Shown here: positions 33,671-45,563 of the stretch, one piece after another
Position numbering within the stretch: the first letter of the stretch is position 1
Layout: each line of letters begins with the position of its first letter
Assembly: GCA_963514095.1 (NCBI GenBank)
Contig: OY741281.1
Location: 10,637,819-10,701,818, forward strand
Length of the DNA: 64,000 nucleotides
Direction: 5' to 3'
Source of the DNA: Eutrigla gurnardus
Taxonomy: Eukaryota; Chordata; Actinopteri; Perciformes; Triglidae
Position numbers and translations under genes: made by a program
Notes under the pieces: generated by a model
What the model saw: the letters and a program-made list of their open reading frames with translations, nothing else
Told to the model about the DNA's origin: nothing
The model's database searches: none

Positions 33671-36550
33671 ATAGGTTGATGGACTATTGATGATTAGTAT
33701 GTGTGTCTTTGTGCAGCTCGGCTCTTACGTAACGGTTGCACGATTAGATCACTATTATAATGTTATGAGCCCCTGACCTTTGCACTACTTAATTCACGTA
33801 GGGCTCGGACTTTAAGGCATATTGATTGATTGCCAGGCGCCGTTCACTTCAACATGTAATAGGTAAACACGGTGTAAATGGGAGTGTTCGAGGCTATTTG
33901 GTTAAAAAGTGAAACCAGTGTGGTTTATTAAATCAGGGCTGCTGATAAAAAAATGACTCTATTTAAAAAGTCACAACCGTGGCATATAGCTCAGAAATCA
34001 CAAAGGTCAAAATATGAAAATGAGAGAGAATTAAAGAATCCACCCTGTTTATCACATCTCAGCTCAAAGAGGGGAAAGGCACTCCCACAGAGGGTCAGTT
34101 CAGCGCATGAAGTTAGCATTAGTTTATATGAAAAGTTTGTTTTACATCTTAAACAGACGCTCGACTGAATATTTTGAATGTATGGAATTAATTACAATGA
34201 ATACACCCAACCACATTATATTAGAATCATCACCCAGTCGGTTGACTTCCATAATTAGGCCTATTTATCCATATCCTCTGTAGAGTTTAAATATGTGTGC
34301 ACACGCAGATTGCTTGTGACCTATAGATTGTGCCGTCATCACCTCTATAGGCGCAAAAACAATCTAAATCACTTTTCTTGCTTCAATGATGTCAGGAAAA
34401 AGTTCAAAATTAATCTAACAATTTATCTCAGTTATTCTAAATAGTTTGACCTTTCCCTGATTCTATAAATAGACCCGTGGAAGTTTCTTTTCACTTAGAT
34501 TGACAATACGAAATGCGGTTTTTTTTTTTCACCCCCAGGAGGTCGGTCATCCATGCAGGTTTCTCAGGCTTCGTGTCAGAAAAGTAAAAAAAAACCTGCA
34601 GCGTTTAACCATCTTATGGTACGTTCCGACGCGATTTTATCACGCAGGGAGTCTTTTTCGTGCGCTGCGACTCAAAAATAACACACAAAGAAGCTAAACA
34701 GGGTTCTTACGGGTAAAAGGAGCGCTAAGTAAAATTGTCGGTGCACTTAAGCCCGTTGCAAAACACACACATTTCACAAATGTTCTCCTCTTTTTTTTTT
34801 TTTTTTTAATGTATTGATATTTTAAACCAGAATAATGTGGGCTCGTGAGTGACCTCGTGTGAAGGGCTGAGTGACAGGCAAATACTTTACAGTTCAGAGA
34901 TTAAACATAAAAACGTCCCGACAGCTTTTATCGGTCTCCGTGTGTTTAATTGTCTCAAAGATCAATGCAAAGTGCTGACCTTAACACGGTGTGTGTCTGT
35001 CAGCATTACCCATAAGTTCGTCTCCCAAACACGCAGCCAACCATACATAAGTGCAATAAGCTCAGCTCTTTACGATTTTTTATTTTTATTTTATTTTTTA
35101 AATAAAAACTAAATTCTGTTCAGGCTGGTTTTGTTCTTTTTCCCCTCCACGTTTCTTTCTATTGTTATTCTATAGAAGTTACAGTCTACTGGTTCCCAAT
35201 CCGCACTGGAATTTAACCCTGAAACGCCAGCAGCAGTATAATGGCTCGTCTCTGCTCCCAGTGTGGCCCCTCCAGGCTCCAGCAGCAGCAGCCGAGCCGG
35301 GGCCAGACAGCCTGCCAGCCCCGGATCTCCTTATCAACCTCGGGGCTTTTGGCCTGCACCGTACTGCAGAGTCCCATTAATCAGCGACACATCACGTCAA
35401 ACATGGCAGATTGAGCGAAGAGCAAGTCTGGTCAACGCTTCTTAGGAGAGTGACACGGTCCTGCGCCTCACACAACATTGTGAAAAGCCTGTGGGCGAGT
35501 TTAGTGAGGTCTATGTGCGTCCATACACGTACCTATGGTTGTTAATTATTAGTTTAGTTTATTGTATTTAAGCCTCTACTCTAGATTTGCCTTTAAAAAA
35601 TATATAATTTTTTTTATTTGCATACTTAGTTGTTTTTTCGAAGGGAACAATAATAATTCGGTCATTTCTGCACACGAGCTCCCTGCAGTTGCATGCAAGC
35701 TGCAGCAGTAGTTGTCTTGCACACACGTTCAGAGTCGCTGCAGGAGTTTGGGCCAGTGTATCGAGGTTTCTCCCTGCCCCATGTTGCACCACCTCATGCG
35801 CAGTGGTTGGAAATGCTGCATGCGTAAATGTCTGCGGTTTGCCTCTTGTTATTATTGCTGGCTCCGCGGGCCTACCACTTCTTCCGTCACACACCGGGGA
35901 TGGGATTCCCTCACTACTAGAGTTCCACCAAAGTGGAGATACTGTGTGTAGCCGTGTTAGTTGCTATTAACCATATACGTCATCATTAGTTCTATGTGGC
36001 TGTGAAGCACTTCTTCTATTTGGGGATCTATTTTCTTTCAAACCTTTTTTTTTTTTTTTTTTTTTTTTGCCTTGGGACAAAACCCTTATCTGTTATTTAA
36101 TTGAAGAGTGGATATGTCCAATTTCCCTAAACGCCTTTAAACATTTATAAAATTACTCGTGTTACAGAGTAAATTGAAACGTTGAGGACATTTAATAGCA
36201 AAGTAGTGCAACATATGACGAAAAGCAGATGTGCTCCCAACATAAAAGATACAAAAAAAGAAAAAGGGAAACCCCATAAAAAAAGTTTAAAAAAAAAACA
36301 AAAAACACTTCACTTCTTTGTTTTCATAACCCTAATGCAAATCCCAGGGCAATTTCTCCATCATTAAATCTGTTAAACCCCACAAACAACAAATGATCGT
36401 CCAACTCAAAAGAAAGAGAAAGAGTCTGATAATTACACTCAGTCGCGTTTAATGAATGCTCCATAATTAAAAGAAAAAAAGAAAAAAAAAACAGAAAGGG
36501 AAAGTGCGTCAGAAATCCACCGTTCAAGTTTCCATTTGAGTGCAGTTATT

Positions 36551-36605
36551 CTATATATATATTCTATATATTCTATATATATATATAGAATATATATATA
36601 TATAT
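36551..36605. repeat. Palindromic AT repeat
   Basis: Alternating TA tracts separated by TTC and GAA, giving a self-complementary tract able to form hairpins or cruciforms. Confidence 0.85.
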
Positions 36606-37985
36606 GTTCACAGCAACCAAAATCAATGTACACGAAAGCCCAGAAAAAGAGTCACAAAAAAATAAATATTCAGTTTCATATAAACAACCAGTGACTTCAA
36701 ATTCCATGTAAAAAAAAATTGACCTCAAGTATTGTATCAAAAAACAGCGAAGTGAATGAGTGAATGAGGAGGGCAGGGAAGTGGGGAAGAGGAGGAGGAG
36801 GAGGAGGAGGAAGGGGGGGGAGAGTGCGCGCAGCCTCTCGCCGCTGCCCGATGCAATTGTTTGCATTGATAGCGTCACTGTCAGAGAGCTATTTGTCTTA
36901 ACGGTGGAAAGACCCTCCCAACAGGCCATTACCACCATCTCCTTCCCTCAGCCGCGCATTGTGAGCGCTGCGTGAGAATAGGCTGGTGCGTCAGGGGGGC
37001 AAACCCGCGCTGCTCCGGGCGCAGGCTATTCCTCTTCTTCCTATGCCGTGCGGCCTATGCTTTTGACATGCGGATTAAAGGTTGAAAGCTTCGCTCTTGC
37101 AACACAGCGACCCCCCCCCCCCCCCACCCCCCTCTCAACCCCCGTGCAACCCCCTCCGTTTTTACTGCTATGCCTGCGCGCACATACAGCTTGTGTCGCG
37201 GCTGCATAAAAAGAAAATAGCCCGTTTACAGGCTGACAATATGAGTTCAAGTTTGAATCGTCGCTCCAGCCTCAGACGCACATAAGGCCCGTGGTGAGTT
37301 GGGCTTCGTGGCTGCAGAGTAGTGCTCTAATCACGAGGCTGAACATCTACATACCCACGCTGATGTAAGCAGAGGGAAACTTACTTTTTAGTCTTTTTTG
37401 TTGTTGTTTTTTTCTACAATCACCCATTCTACAATCCTCCGAATGCATCCTTTTTTTTGCTGTGCTTGCGGGCTGACATCATTCACGGGCTTTGGGTTTG
37501 TTGTGATCCGGCTCGCCATAAGCTGGGCCTCTCTTTGTCGCAGACAGAAAAGCCTGCCAATTAGCAGAGAACTGCCATTAAAACATCTACGCTTTTACTC
37601 CAAAAACACCTACAAGCAGGCGCAGCTTCGACCGCTCGGTTCACTTCCGTTTAAAGGCGTGTGCGCTGATTTTTAAGGTGTGGATGGAACAGCTCTGGGG
37701 GGACTACATTCACTGCGCGGCCATATTCAAAGAGCTACATTAAAGATAACGGTGGTGGCTTACCTGACAAGAAAGCAACATTTTAAAGAAAAAGAAACAT
37801 GTGAATATATGTTGGGTGTTCAACAACAGGAAATTATTGGCGTTTCCAGCTCAGGTCGAGTCAGTGACTTCACGCAAATTAGTATTTATTTTTTTTAAAT
37901 GATAGCAAATCAGAAAACCAGCATGGAATGGTTGGAGACTCACATACGGGTGAATCCTCCAGCAGCAGTCAAATGAAGGCAGTTG

Positions 37986-38034
37986 ATTATATATTATATA
38001 TATAATATATATATTATATATATATATATATATA
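37986..38034. repeat. AT-rich repeat
   Basis: ATATTATATATATAAT-type repeat, self-complementary. Confidence 0.85.
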
Positions 38035-38930
38035 AAATCAGTATTTCTCAGACGTCGTGTCACAGGCTAATCAGAAAACCCTAAAGCTGAAACCAGCCCA
38101 ACAGTGTCAAAGTGCAATGCATTTAAGCCTCTCTTGTGCTTTGTCGCATTGTTTCTGAGTAGCCACGCTGTTTTGGTGTTGTTTTCCCCACTGGGACTCC
38201 TGCATTACACCCCATCCATTATGTCTGTTTCCCTATTTATTTAAAATCGTGTTTTCATCGCAAATAAAGACGACCTCTGGCATAAATATGGTGTGCAGGA
38301 AGAATCGGTGGCCATGTGGACCAGGAGGGACGTGGGTAGAGTCTACCGTGGGACCTGACGTGCTGTGAAGGTCTGAGCCTTATTCTTTTTTTTTTTTTTT
38401 TTTTTGATTGTCTGTACTACATAAGGCCTGTGTTGTGTCTGGGCCTGCGTCTGTGCACAGTCGCACATTTGCAAACTCGCAGACGTTAAAAACAAGACTG
38501 TTAACCAAATCACAGGCAAAAAAAGAAAGAAAAAGAAAACAACCACAAGGAATACATTCCTGTCAAATCTAATAAGGGTTTAACCCACAGCAAGAAGCTA
38601 TAGATAAAAAAAAATAATAATTATAAAAAAGATGTAATAATTAATAAACCAATTATTTTTTAACAATTCTCTGAAATTGAACACTTGGACACATGTGGCC
38701 GAAAACACAGCTTTGATATAGAAAATATACCAAGTGGCACAGAACGGGAAACCCTGATTTTTTCTTTTTGGAGGGGGGGGTTGCCAAGTCAGACTTGCTC
38801 TCAGTACCAGCTAGATTGTGTAGTGTTGTTGTTGTTGTTGTTTTACCCCTTTCCTCTTTTAGACAAAGCACAATCACTGAAACCCTGGCACCATACAATC
38901 CAACAGGTCGAGCATAGAAAAAAGAAGGAG

Positions 38931-38980
38931 AAGAAGAAGCAGAAGAAGAAGAAGAAGAAGAAGAAGAAGAAGAAGAAGAA
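38931..38980. repeat. (GAA)n trinucleotide repeat
   Basis: AAG/AGA run within the likely skida1 3' UTR. Both strands give low-complexity Lys or Ser frames that are not genes. GAA/TTC tracts can form triplex DNA. Confidence 0.9.
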
Positions 38981-39327
38981 AAGGAAGAAAAGTCACACAA
39001 TAACGAGCACCGAACAGATTCTTTAGGATTGATAGCTTATTTAAAACAAAAGTTTTAAGCGCAAATCCACTAGCGAGGTCTCGCTGTCCCGTGGGCGTTT
39101 TCTGAGGCTCCCCAAAAGGGGGGGGGGTCTTGTGGGTTTTCCTCGATCAGACTTCAAAACAAAGCGGAATGTAAAAACCCATTCACGGGGAAATAATAAT
39201 AATAATATACGCCAATAAAGTTGCGAGCAATTTGGCGAGCTCGCGTTAAGACTACGATGGGGCTGGAGATGGGCACGTTGGGGGGCTTTTGTGTTTTTTT
39301 TTTTTTTTTTGCTTTAAAAAAAACAGC

Positions 39328-41802
39328 TCAGTATTTCCTAGTTCTCTGAGCGTGTGGGGGAGGGAGAATCTGGCCGCCTGGCTGCCACCTCCACACGGGG
39401 TGGGAAGGAGGGGGAGGCCCGGGGCCCCTCAGCGAGTTCAGGGAGTAAGCAGGGCACAAATCCCCGTCGTTGCCAACAACCAGCGACGGCGGGGATGGGA
39501 AATTTGCCATCAGGCTGAAAAGCAGTTTCGCAGGCGATGCTACAGCGCTGCGTTTGCGTCTGCTCGGTAAATCATCCGTGGATGCCTCGTCGCAGCCCAC
39601 GGGACGAGAAGAAGACGAGGGAGAAGAAGAGGAGGAGGAGGAAGGGGCAGCCTTGTTGACCCTCGGCACGTTTTGTTTTATTTGCGTCCTGGAAACTCGA
39701 GCTTTCTTATTCCCCAGCACCGGAGCCCGGCACTGTTTGTACCGGTGCTCCCCCTCCTCGACGCACGGGGTGTCCTGATTGCTCCTGTGTCCCTGGGGAC
39801 CACAGGGGGATCCGGGGGCCACATCAGGGCTCTTCTCCGTGGCTTTAATCGCGCCGTGGAAAAACTCCCCGTGTTTGACGGGATATAGGCCAGTGCTGCT
39901 CTCCGCCTGGTCTCCTTTACATTTGACTACAGTGGCCCGACTCTGGTATTCATATTCATCACAGCTTTCCTCCACTTTAACTTTCACATTGTGGAGGTTG
40001 AAGGGGGGCGTCCTGGCGGCCCTTCCGCCGTCCGAGTGGGGGGCGGCGGTCACACACAGCTCCTCGGGCTCGGACTTGATTTTTTTCAGAGGAGTGGGCA
40101 GCTTTAGGCTGCTGGCTTTCGCCTCCCTTTTGTCGATACATTTGGAGATCCTGGCGTCTTTGTCCTGGTCACAGTGTGCGCTCAGTCCGGGGGGGCACAA
40201 GGTGGAGTGCCCCGGTGTCCTGCGTGAGGGGTTAAAAGCCTTATTCCGGGTGGGTGCCGGTGAATAACTAGCCGACGCGTCCTCGTTGTCAGCCCTGTTC
40301 GGATCTGCCTCAAACGCCCTTTCCCTTTTGGAATCAATGAAAAAGCTCTCCCCCAGAACAGCCGAGTTAAATGTGGGTGTCTGTAAGGGTCCAAAGTCCT
40401 TCCCAGCTTCACCGCAGAGAAACTCACATTTCTGACGTTTCTCCGGTCTGCCGTCCCCGACGTGGCCCAGCGTCCTGTGTTGCTTCTCCTGCTCATGCTG
40501 GTGGTTGTAGTGAAACGTGGGCTGCAGGACCAAAGGTGCTTTACTAGTAGTTTTGGCGAGAGAACCGACCCGGGCCCGTCTGAACCGGATGCTCTGGACC
40601 GAAACACGGCTAGAAACCGAGCTCGAGTCGGACTGAGAGGAGCTCTCCTCCTCGTCGGAGCTGACCTCTGAACTCTCCGACGGCGTGTCATCGTGATCCT
40701 CGCCCACCTCTTCCTCCTCGGAGCTGCCGGAGTTGCTGGTGGTGGAGAGACCGGACCCGAAGTCCGAGTCGTTGAACGCCCGGTCCGAGTAGGTGCTGGA
40801 CTCGGTGTCGCTGCTGTAACTCTCCGGGAAAGTCGGCTCGTGGTGGTGGTGGTGGTGATGGTGGTGGTGCTGGTGGTGGTGGTGATGGTGAGGTCTGGGG
40901 TCGACATAGAGATCCGGACCGAGGTGGAAACCACCGAAAGAGGTCCCGTGACCGCCGGGGGATTTGGGTTGTACGAGCAGCACCGGCGGTACGTGGTGGT
41001 GCGCGTGTCTGCTCCTGCTCCACGAGTGCCTCGCGCCGTCCCTGCCGCCGCCCCCCTCGCGCCTCCTCTTCCTTTTGTGAAGTAGGTCGCCGGCTGAGCG
41101 CGAGAGCCTGGACTGAGCAGCTATGGCGGACTGGAGCACCACCGACTGCCGGCTCACCGCGCTACGGAAAAACGAGTGCCTTTGGCTCAAAGTAACACGG
41201 CTCCCTGCAATTTTCGCGGTTTCATAGTTTTTAAAGTGTTTGTGACCGGACTTAGTCACCGAACGGTGCTCCCGACCGTGGGTTTTGTGGTAAAATTGAG
41301 GTAGTTTGGAGTCGGTAAGGCAAGGAGTCAGCTCTCTCCTCCTGCCCGTTTTGTTGTGACGTGCGAGAGTCTCCGGGACGCCGTGCAAACTAAACCAAAC
41401 TTTTTCCTTCCACAGTTCGGCGTCGGCACCGAGGAGCCCCGGGGACGCGTCCTCGCCCTCGGGAGAAGGCACCGCTTTCGCTTTCCTTTTGTTGGACTTC
41501 AAAACCCGCTCCGTCTTGCAGGAGAAATACAGAGCCTCCACGTCCTCCCGCGATATGAGAGTGCATTTAGCGGCGTGGAAAGCGATCGAGTTTATTGCTT
41601 TGAGCTTCCGCAGCTCCTCCAGGTCGCAGTGGTGCTTCTTCACCTTCAGGTGGTCCATGCGCTTGTGCACCGTGGTCCGGGGGATGTTCTTCAGCAGGTC
41701 GGTGAAGACCTGAGACAAAGCAAACATTTGCTTGCCTTTGATGAGCAGGTACCCCAGCCTCACTCCTTGCATTTCCTCAAAGCCACACTCCAGGTCTCCC
41801 AT
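39328..41802 (-). CDS. skida1: SKI/DACH domain-containing protein 1, single exon
   Basis: Intronless 824-codon gene for a nuclear protein of poorly known function. Residues 1 to about 105 are a SKI/SNO/DAC-type DNA-binding fold (GVRLGYLLIKGKQMFALSQV, then IPRTTVHKRMDHL), nearly identical to human SKIDA1. A His tract (six His, Gln, ten His) lies at about residues 303-320, followed by Ser/Asp/Glu-rich runs (about 325-400) and VSVQSIRFRRARVGS. The C-terminal block MANFPSPPSLVVGNDGDL...AYSLN is shared with mammalian SKIDA1. The long poly-Ala runs of human SKIDA1 are absent, so it is somewhat shorter than the human protein (about 908 by recollection). The start at 41802 has A at -3 and G at +4. 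skida1 sits beside mllt10, as on human 10p12. Confidence 0.95.
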   Translation of the reverse strand: MGDLECGFEEMQGVRLGYLLIKGKQMFALSQVFTDLLKNIPRTTVHKRMDHLKVKKHHCDLEELRKLKAINSIAFHAAKCTLISREDVEALYFSCKTERVLKSNKRKAKAVPSPEGEDASPGLLGADAELWKEKVWFSLHGVPETLARHNKTGRRRELTPCLTDSKLPQFYHKTHGREHRSVTKSGHKHFKNYETAKIAGSRVTLSQRHSFFRSAVSRQSVVLQSAIAAQSRLSRSAGDLLHKRKRRREGGGGRDGARHSWSRSRHAHHHVPPVLLVQPKSPGGHGTSFGGFHLGPDLYVDPRPHHHHHHQHHHHHHHHHHEPTFPESYSSDTESSTYSDRAFNDSDFGSGLSTTSNSGSSEEEEVGEDHDDTPSESSEVSSDEEESSSQSDSSSVSSRVSVQSIRFRRARVGSLAKTTSKAPLVLQPTFHYNHQHEQEKQHRTLGHVGDGRPEKRQKCEFLCGEAGKDFGPLQTPTFNSAVLGESFFIDSKRERAFEADPNRADNEDASASYSPAPTRNKAFNPSRRTPGHSTLCPPGLSAHCDQDKDARISKCIDKREAKASSLKLPTPLKKIKSEPEELCVTAAPHSDGGRAARTPPFNLHNVKVKVEESCDEYEYQSRATVVKCKGDQAESSTGLYPVKHGEFFHGAIKATEKSPDVAPGSPCGPQGHRSNQDTPCVEEGEHRYKQCRAPVLGNKKARVSRTQIKQNVPRVNKAAPSSSSSSSPSSSSRPVGCDEASTDDLPSRRKRSAVASPAKLLFSLMANFPSPPSLVVGNDGDLCPAYSLNSLRGPGPPPPSHPVWRWQPGGQILPPPHAQRTRKY

Positions 41803-42400
41803 GTTTTATGTGTCCGATCCAATGTATTAATCCATGTAGTCACTCTCAGTGTATTGTGGATTTACCAGTAAATGGCACGGGGTCGCGAGCTCAAGGCATC
41901 CTGCTCATACCTTTAATCCATCCACACTGCTGCGTCATGAAAATGCAAACTTTGACATGCGGGCTTAAATGGAGCTGCCGGTGTCTAATAGGTTGAACGG
42001 TCTGACAGCATCCATTCGTCGCCTCTTGCCCCGGTCCGGCATGGTGGAGGAATGCGACGGATGAGTCCACCAAGCCGGGGGCTGCTGCTACCTGCCTCTG
42101 CCGGCTCCACTCCCCTCTGGTCGGCAGCAGGACGAGGGGTAGGTGTACACCACTGCCTCAGCCAGAGGGATAAAATAGCGAGGAGAGAGAGAGAGAGAGA
42201 GGGAGGGAGGGAGAGGGAGTTGTGAGGGTGGAGGGGAGGGAGAAAGAGAGAGAGAGAGGGAGAGAGAGTCAGAGAGAAATAGAATAAGAGCAAAAATGCA
42301 GCTGCTATTCTGACTGCTGGTTGAGCCACAAATAAAATGACAGAGAGGGGAGGTGCGCCGGTCTGGAGACACCTTCATCAATTAATGCCCTCGGAGTCGA
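41803..42400 (-). promoter_or_regulatory. skida1: skida1 5' UTR/promoter region with GA tract
   Basis: Immediately upstream of the start codon. Includes a GA/GGGA-rich purine tract at 42181-42270, which resembles GAGA-type promoter sequence. The region is moderately G/C-rich but the transcription start cannot be placed. Confidence 0.4.
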
Positions 42401-42984
42401 CGCCCATTGGACGACGGTGACAGGTGATGCAATAAAAATGGATATTCCATCCCCACCCCCTCGCATACAACCCCGCCATCACAATAGTTTGCAAATGCGC
42501 CCAGACTCCTGTTAAGAGTAAAAACAAAACAAAAATGCAGAAATGACAAGTTCCCATTTCTCCCCAGTTCACAGTGCGCGTTCGACAAGAGTAGGTAGTG
42601 TCACGATAAGGCTGGAATGTATTGTGGCTTTTTCTTTCGGTCCACAAATCCAAATGCACGCGGTAGTAAACGACTCCACACTCCCTTTTTAGACGGTTTG
42701 ATGCGCGTTAACGCAGCGCAGCTTAAACAAAGACACGCGCTTTTTTACACTTGGAGAGCTGCTTTTCCACGCTGACCAAGGCTCAACTCGTCTGCTTTGT
42801 TGGCTCCATCTTTATGTCTATAGGATTTTTCTCCTCCTCGCCGGTTGACGATACACTGACTAACTGTGCTGCAATATTTGTTCATAAATACGTAGAGCTA
42901 TTTGCATTTGTCTGAATGTACCTGAATGACTTCAACGGGTTTCCAGTGTTTTAGGCTAGCCTTTTCCCTCTCTGTCTATTTCTC

Positions 42985-43017
42985 GGTCTCTCTCTCTCTC
43001 TCGTGTGTGTGTGTGTG

Positions 43018-43065
<48 letters not shown>
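42985..43065. repeat. Compound (TC)n(GT)n microsatellite
   Basis: A TC run passes into GT runs interrupted by GAGG. Confidence 0.95.
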
Positions 43066-43068
<3 letters not shown>

Positions 43069-43574
43069 TAATTGGAATGTGCTGTAAAGCAGGGTGTAGC
43101 GCTGCAGATATATCGTGTATTTAAAATGTACATTACCGTGAATCAGTAGAAATTATATTTATTATTTAATTGATATCCCTGTTAAATTATAGCCTACTTT
43201 TAATCCCAGTAAAACAACGCTAACAGTGATTGGACAGGCTAAAAGTGCAGAGTCAGGGTTGCTTTTCCCACATGGTTTTCTAGACAACGTAGGTTGAAGC
43301 TGTAGCCAATAAACAATTCAATTAAGATCTCTGGTTATTTTTTTTTAAGTCGACATCTTGGAGCAACAATAACGACACCTAATTGTTGTAATAATATACA
43401 TTATATATCAACAAGTAGCCTTTTTTAGGTACAAGAACACCGTCGTGGGATTAATTAACATAATGTAGTCAGCTACTATTTGATTTCTAGGAACTCATTT
43501 TGTGTCTGATGTCATGCGTAACACTTCGTATTTCCACAATTTGGATTATTTTTGCATATGCAATGTGCCCGCCC

Positions 43575-43720
43575 AACACACACACACACACGCGCACACG
43601 CACACAAAATGACTTTACACAGGTCACGCACGCACACACGTACACAGTGATGGACACAATCTGAAAGACACGCGCGCACATCTTTATCGAAACACGCGCG
43701 TACACACAGATGCGCATAGG
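43575..43720. repeat. Alternating CA/CG-rich tract
   Basis: Imperfect alternating pyrimidine-purine sequence rich in CACACA and CGCGC blocks, a type prone to adopt Z-DNA. Confidence 0.7.
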
Positions 43721-44329
43721 GTACAAATACAGGAAACGTAAGATGAAGCCACCACCCACAACGCTGTCCAAATAACGTGAGCGTGTATATTCTACTGGCT
43801 AATTGTTTGAATTATCGGTAGGTCTTCAGAGGGCTGTTTGGACCGGCTGTTATGTTCCCCCCCCTGAGCCACGTTTTTCATAGCTTTCTGCGTTATGTTC
43901 CGTCTTTGTTATCTATAAAACACGTGAATCCCTTGTGGCCCGCAGCGCTGTGCACGATGGGGCCAAACTCAAGACTGGACACGCTCAGCACAATGTTATG
44001 CCCATTTGATGATTTACAGCCCCATTCACTGATATGTCGAACCACATCGATGTTACCTCGACGTTACGTCAAACAGCGTATTACATTTGTAGGCGTTGTT
44101 ATTTTGTAAACCTTAGAATAAGATTGGACTGCGCTCACAAAAGCCACGCGGTTTTAGGGCAGAATCACCGACGCGGTGGTCAGGGACTACCAATATCACT
44201 ATATGTATATATGTCCTACTGTGCGTGTGTTGGTGCGCCACTGTGCAGCTATCAGTGAATACATGTCTTACACGTTGCACAAGCACTTCTTCAATCCAGC
44301 TCAACTCTCACGCACGCGCATGCACACAC

Positions 44330-44354
44330 GCACACACACACACACACACACACA
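44330..44354. repeat. (CA)n microsatellite
   Basis: Short CA run preceded by CGCACGCGCATGCACACACG. Confidence 0.9.
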
Positions 44355-45419
44355 TGGTCATCTGACCTGCATTCTCGCTTTTCACGTGCTGCTTCTGGAG
44401 CCTTATGACAGCATTAATGCGTGGGGCATGGAGAGTTCCACGGATGCAGCAGAGTGAAGTGAGAGGAGGGGCAGCTTGTGGAGGTCCGGGGTCCCCGGGG
44501 GAATAACTCCGATCCCAGAGCCGGCGGTTGCACTGTGCCCGGCCTGGGAGATGTAGGAAGGAACAGACAGGGATTGTTTCATCCCACGTCATGACCACTG
44601 CACGTCTTGTCCCTTTGAGATCCGGATTTCCTTTTTTGTTTGACAAAATAGTTGCTTATTGTTTTTATGGGATCATATAGCCACGGGGGGTTTTCACTTG
44701 GATGTGGACGATTTAAAGCAATGTAAACCAACCAAATCTCTTCTCCTGACCGAAACTAGTTCATACTCAAAGCGATCATTCACGTGCAGTTTCTATCGAA
44801 TACTGTCTATGGCACAGCAACTGTAGAACTGTTTGACCTTTGTTAGGCTACTGCAACGTGGATCAATGAGCGGCAATTTCACATAACACATTTTCCACAG
44901 TGTTGCAAACCAGGTCTCTGTTGAGTTGTAGTGTAGTTGGCGTTCAAACTTTAAATTATTTAATTTAATTGATTAATTACTCAACGCACTGTATGTGCGC
45001 GTACACACACACAGTTGACGTGAGGGACACACGATAATTTCATGAAAATCTCGAGCCAACCGCAATAGTTGAAAATGATTCTTTATCTAAAACTTCTATT
45101 AAAACGAATTTATTATGATCATTCATTATTATTATTATATATTATAACCTTACAAACTTAAGAAAATAAGACAAACTAAGCAGCAAAACATTTAAATGAA
45201 ATAAATAAAATAGCCTCAGTATTAGGTTGAATTAATAAAAACATCTGCAGTGAAGTTTCTCACACATCGGTATTACAGACGTGATAAGTGCCCCATGCTG
45301 ACTGTTTTCAAATCAGAGCTCTCAGCTTATTTCAAGGTCTCAATTGAGGGACATCTAAAACCCCCTAAAACAATAATATAATATTGTGGTAATTACTGAA
45401 TAAAAATAACGTTGGGTGG

Positions 45420-45450
<31 letters not shown>

Positions 45451-45471
45451 AAAATATATAAACACACACAC

Positions 45472-45560
<89 letters not shown>
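45420..45560. repeat. Compound (GT)n(TA)n(CA)n microsatellite
   Basis: A GT run, a TA segment, and a long CA run up to 45560. The GT and CA arms are complementary and could fold into a large hairpin. Confidence 0.95.

Positions 45561-45563
<3 letters not shown>

Larger units (their letters stand above)
33671..39327. other. Noncoding DNA; right part probably skida1 3' UTR
   Basis: Contains T-runs (36045-36068, 38384-38405), a C-rich run (about 37111-37133), palindromic AT repeats (36551-36605, 37986-38034) and a GAA repeat (38931-38980). The part next to 39327 should carry the skida1 3' UTR; TTTATT near 37886, read as AATAAA on the minus strand, is one possible end. 35230-35410 and 37420-37690 are moderately complex with homeodomain-type sites and could be conserved noncoding elements. 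No protein gene supported. Confidence 0.45.

Noticed and set aside
40182..41085. Long frames of about 110-250 codons in other phases over skida1
   Set aside because: G/C-rich coding sequence opens several frames; only the 824-codon frame matches a known family end to end.
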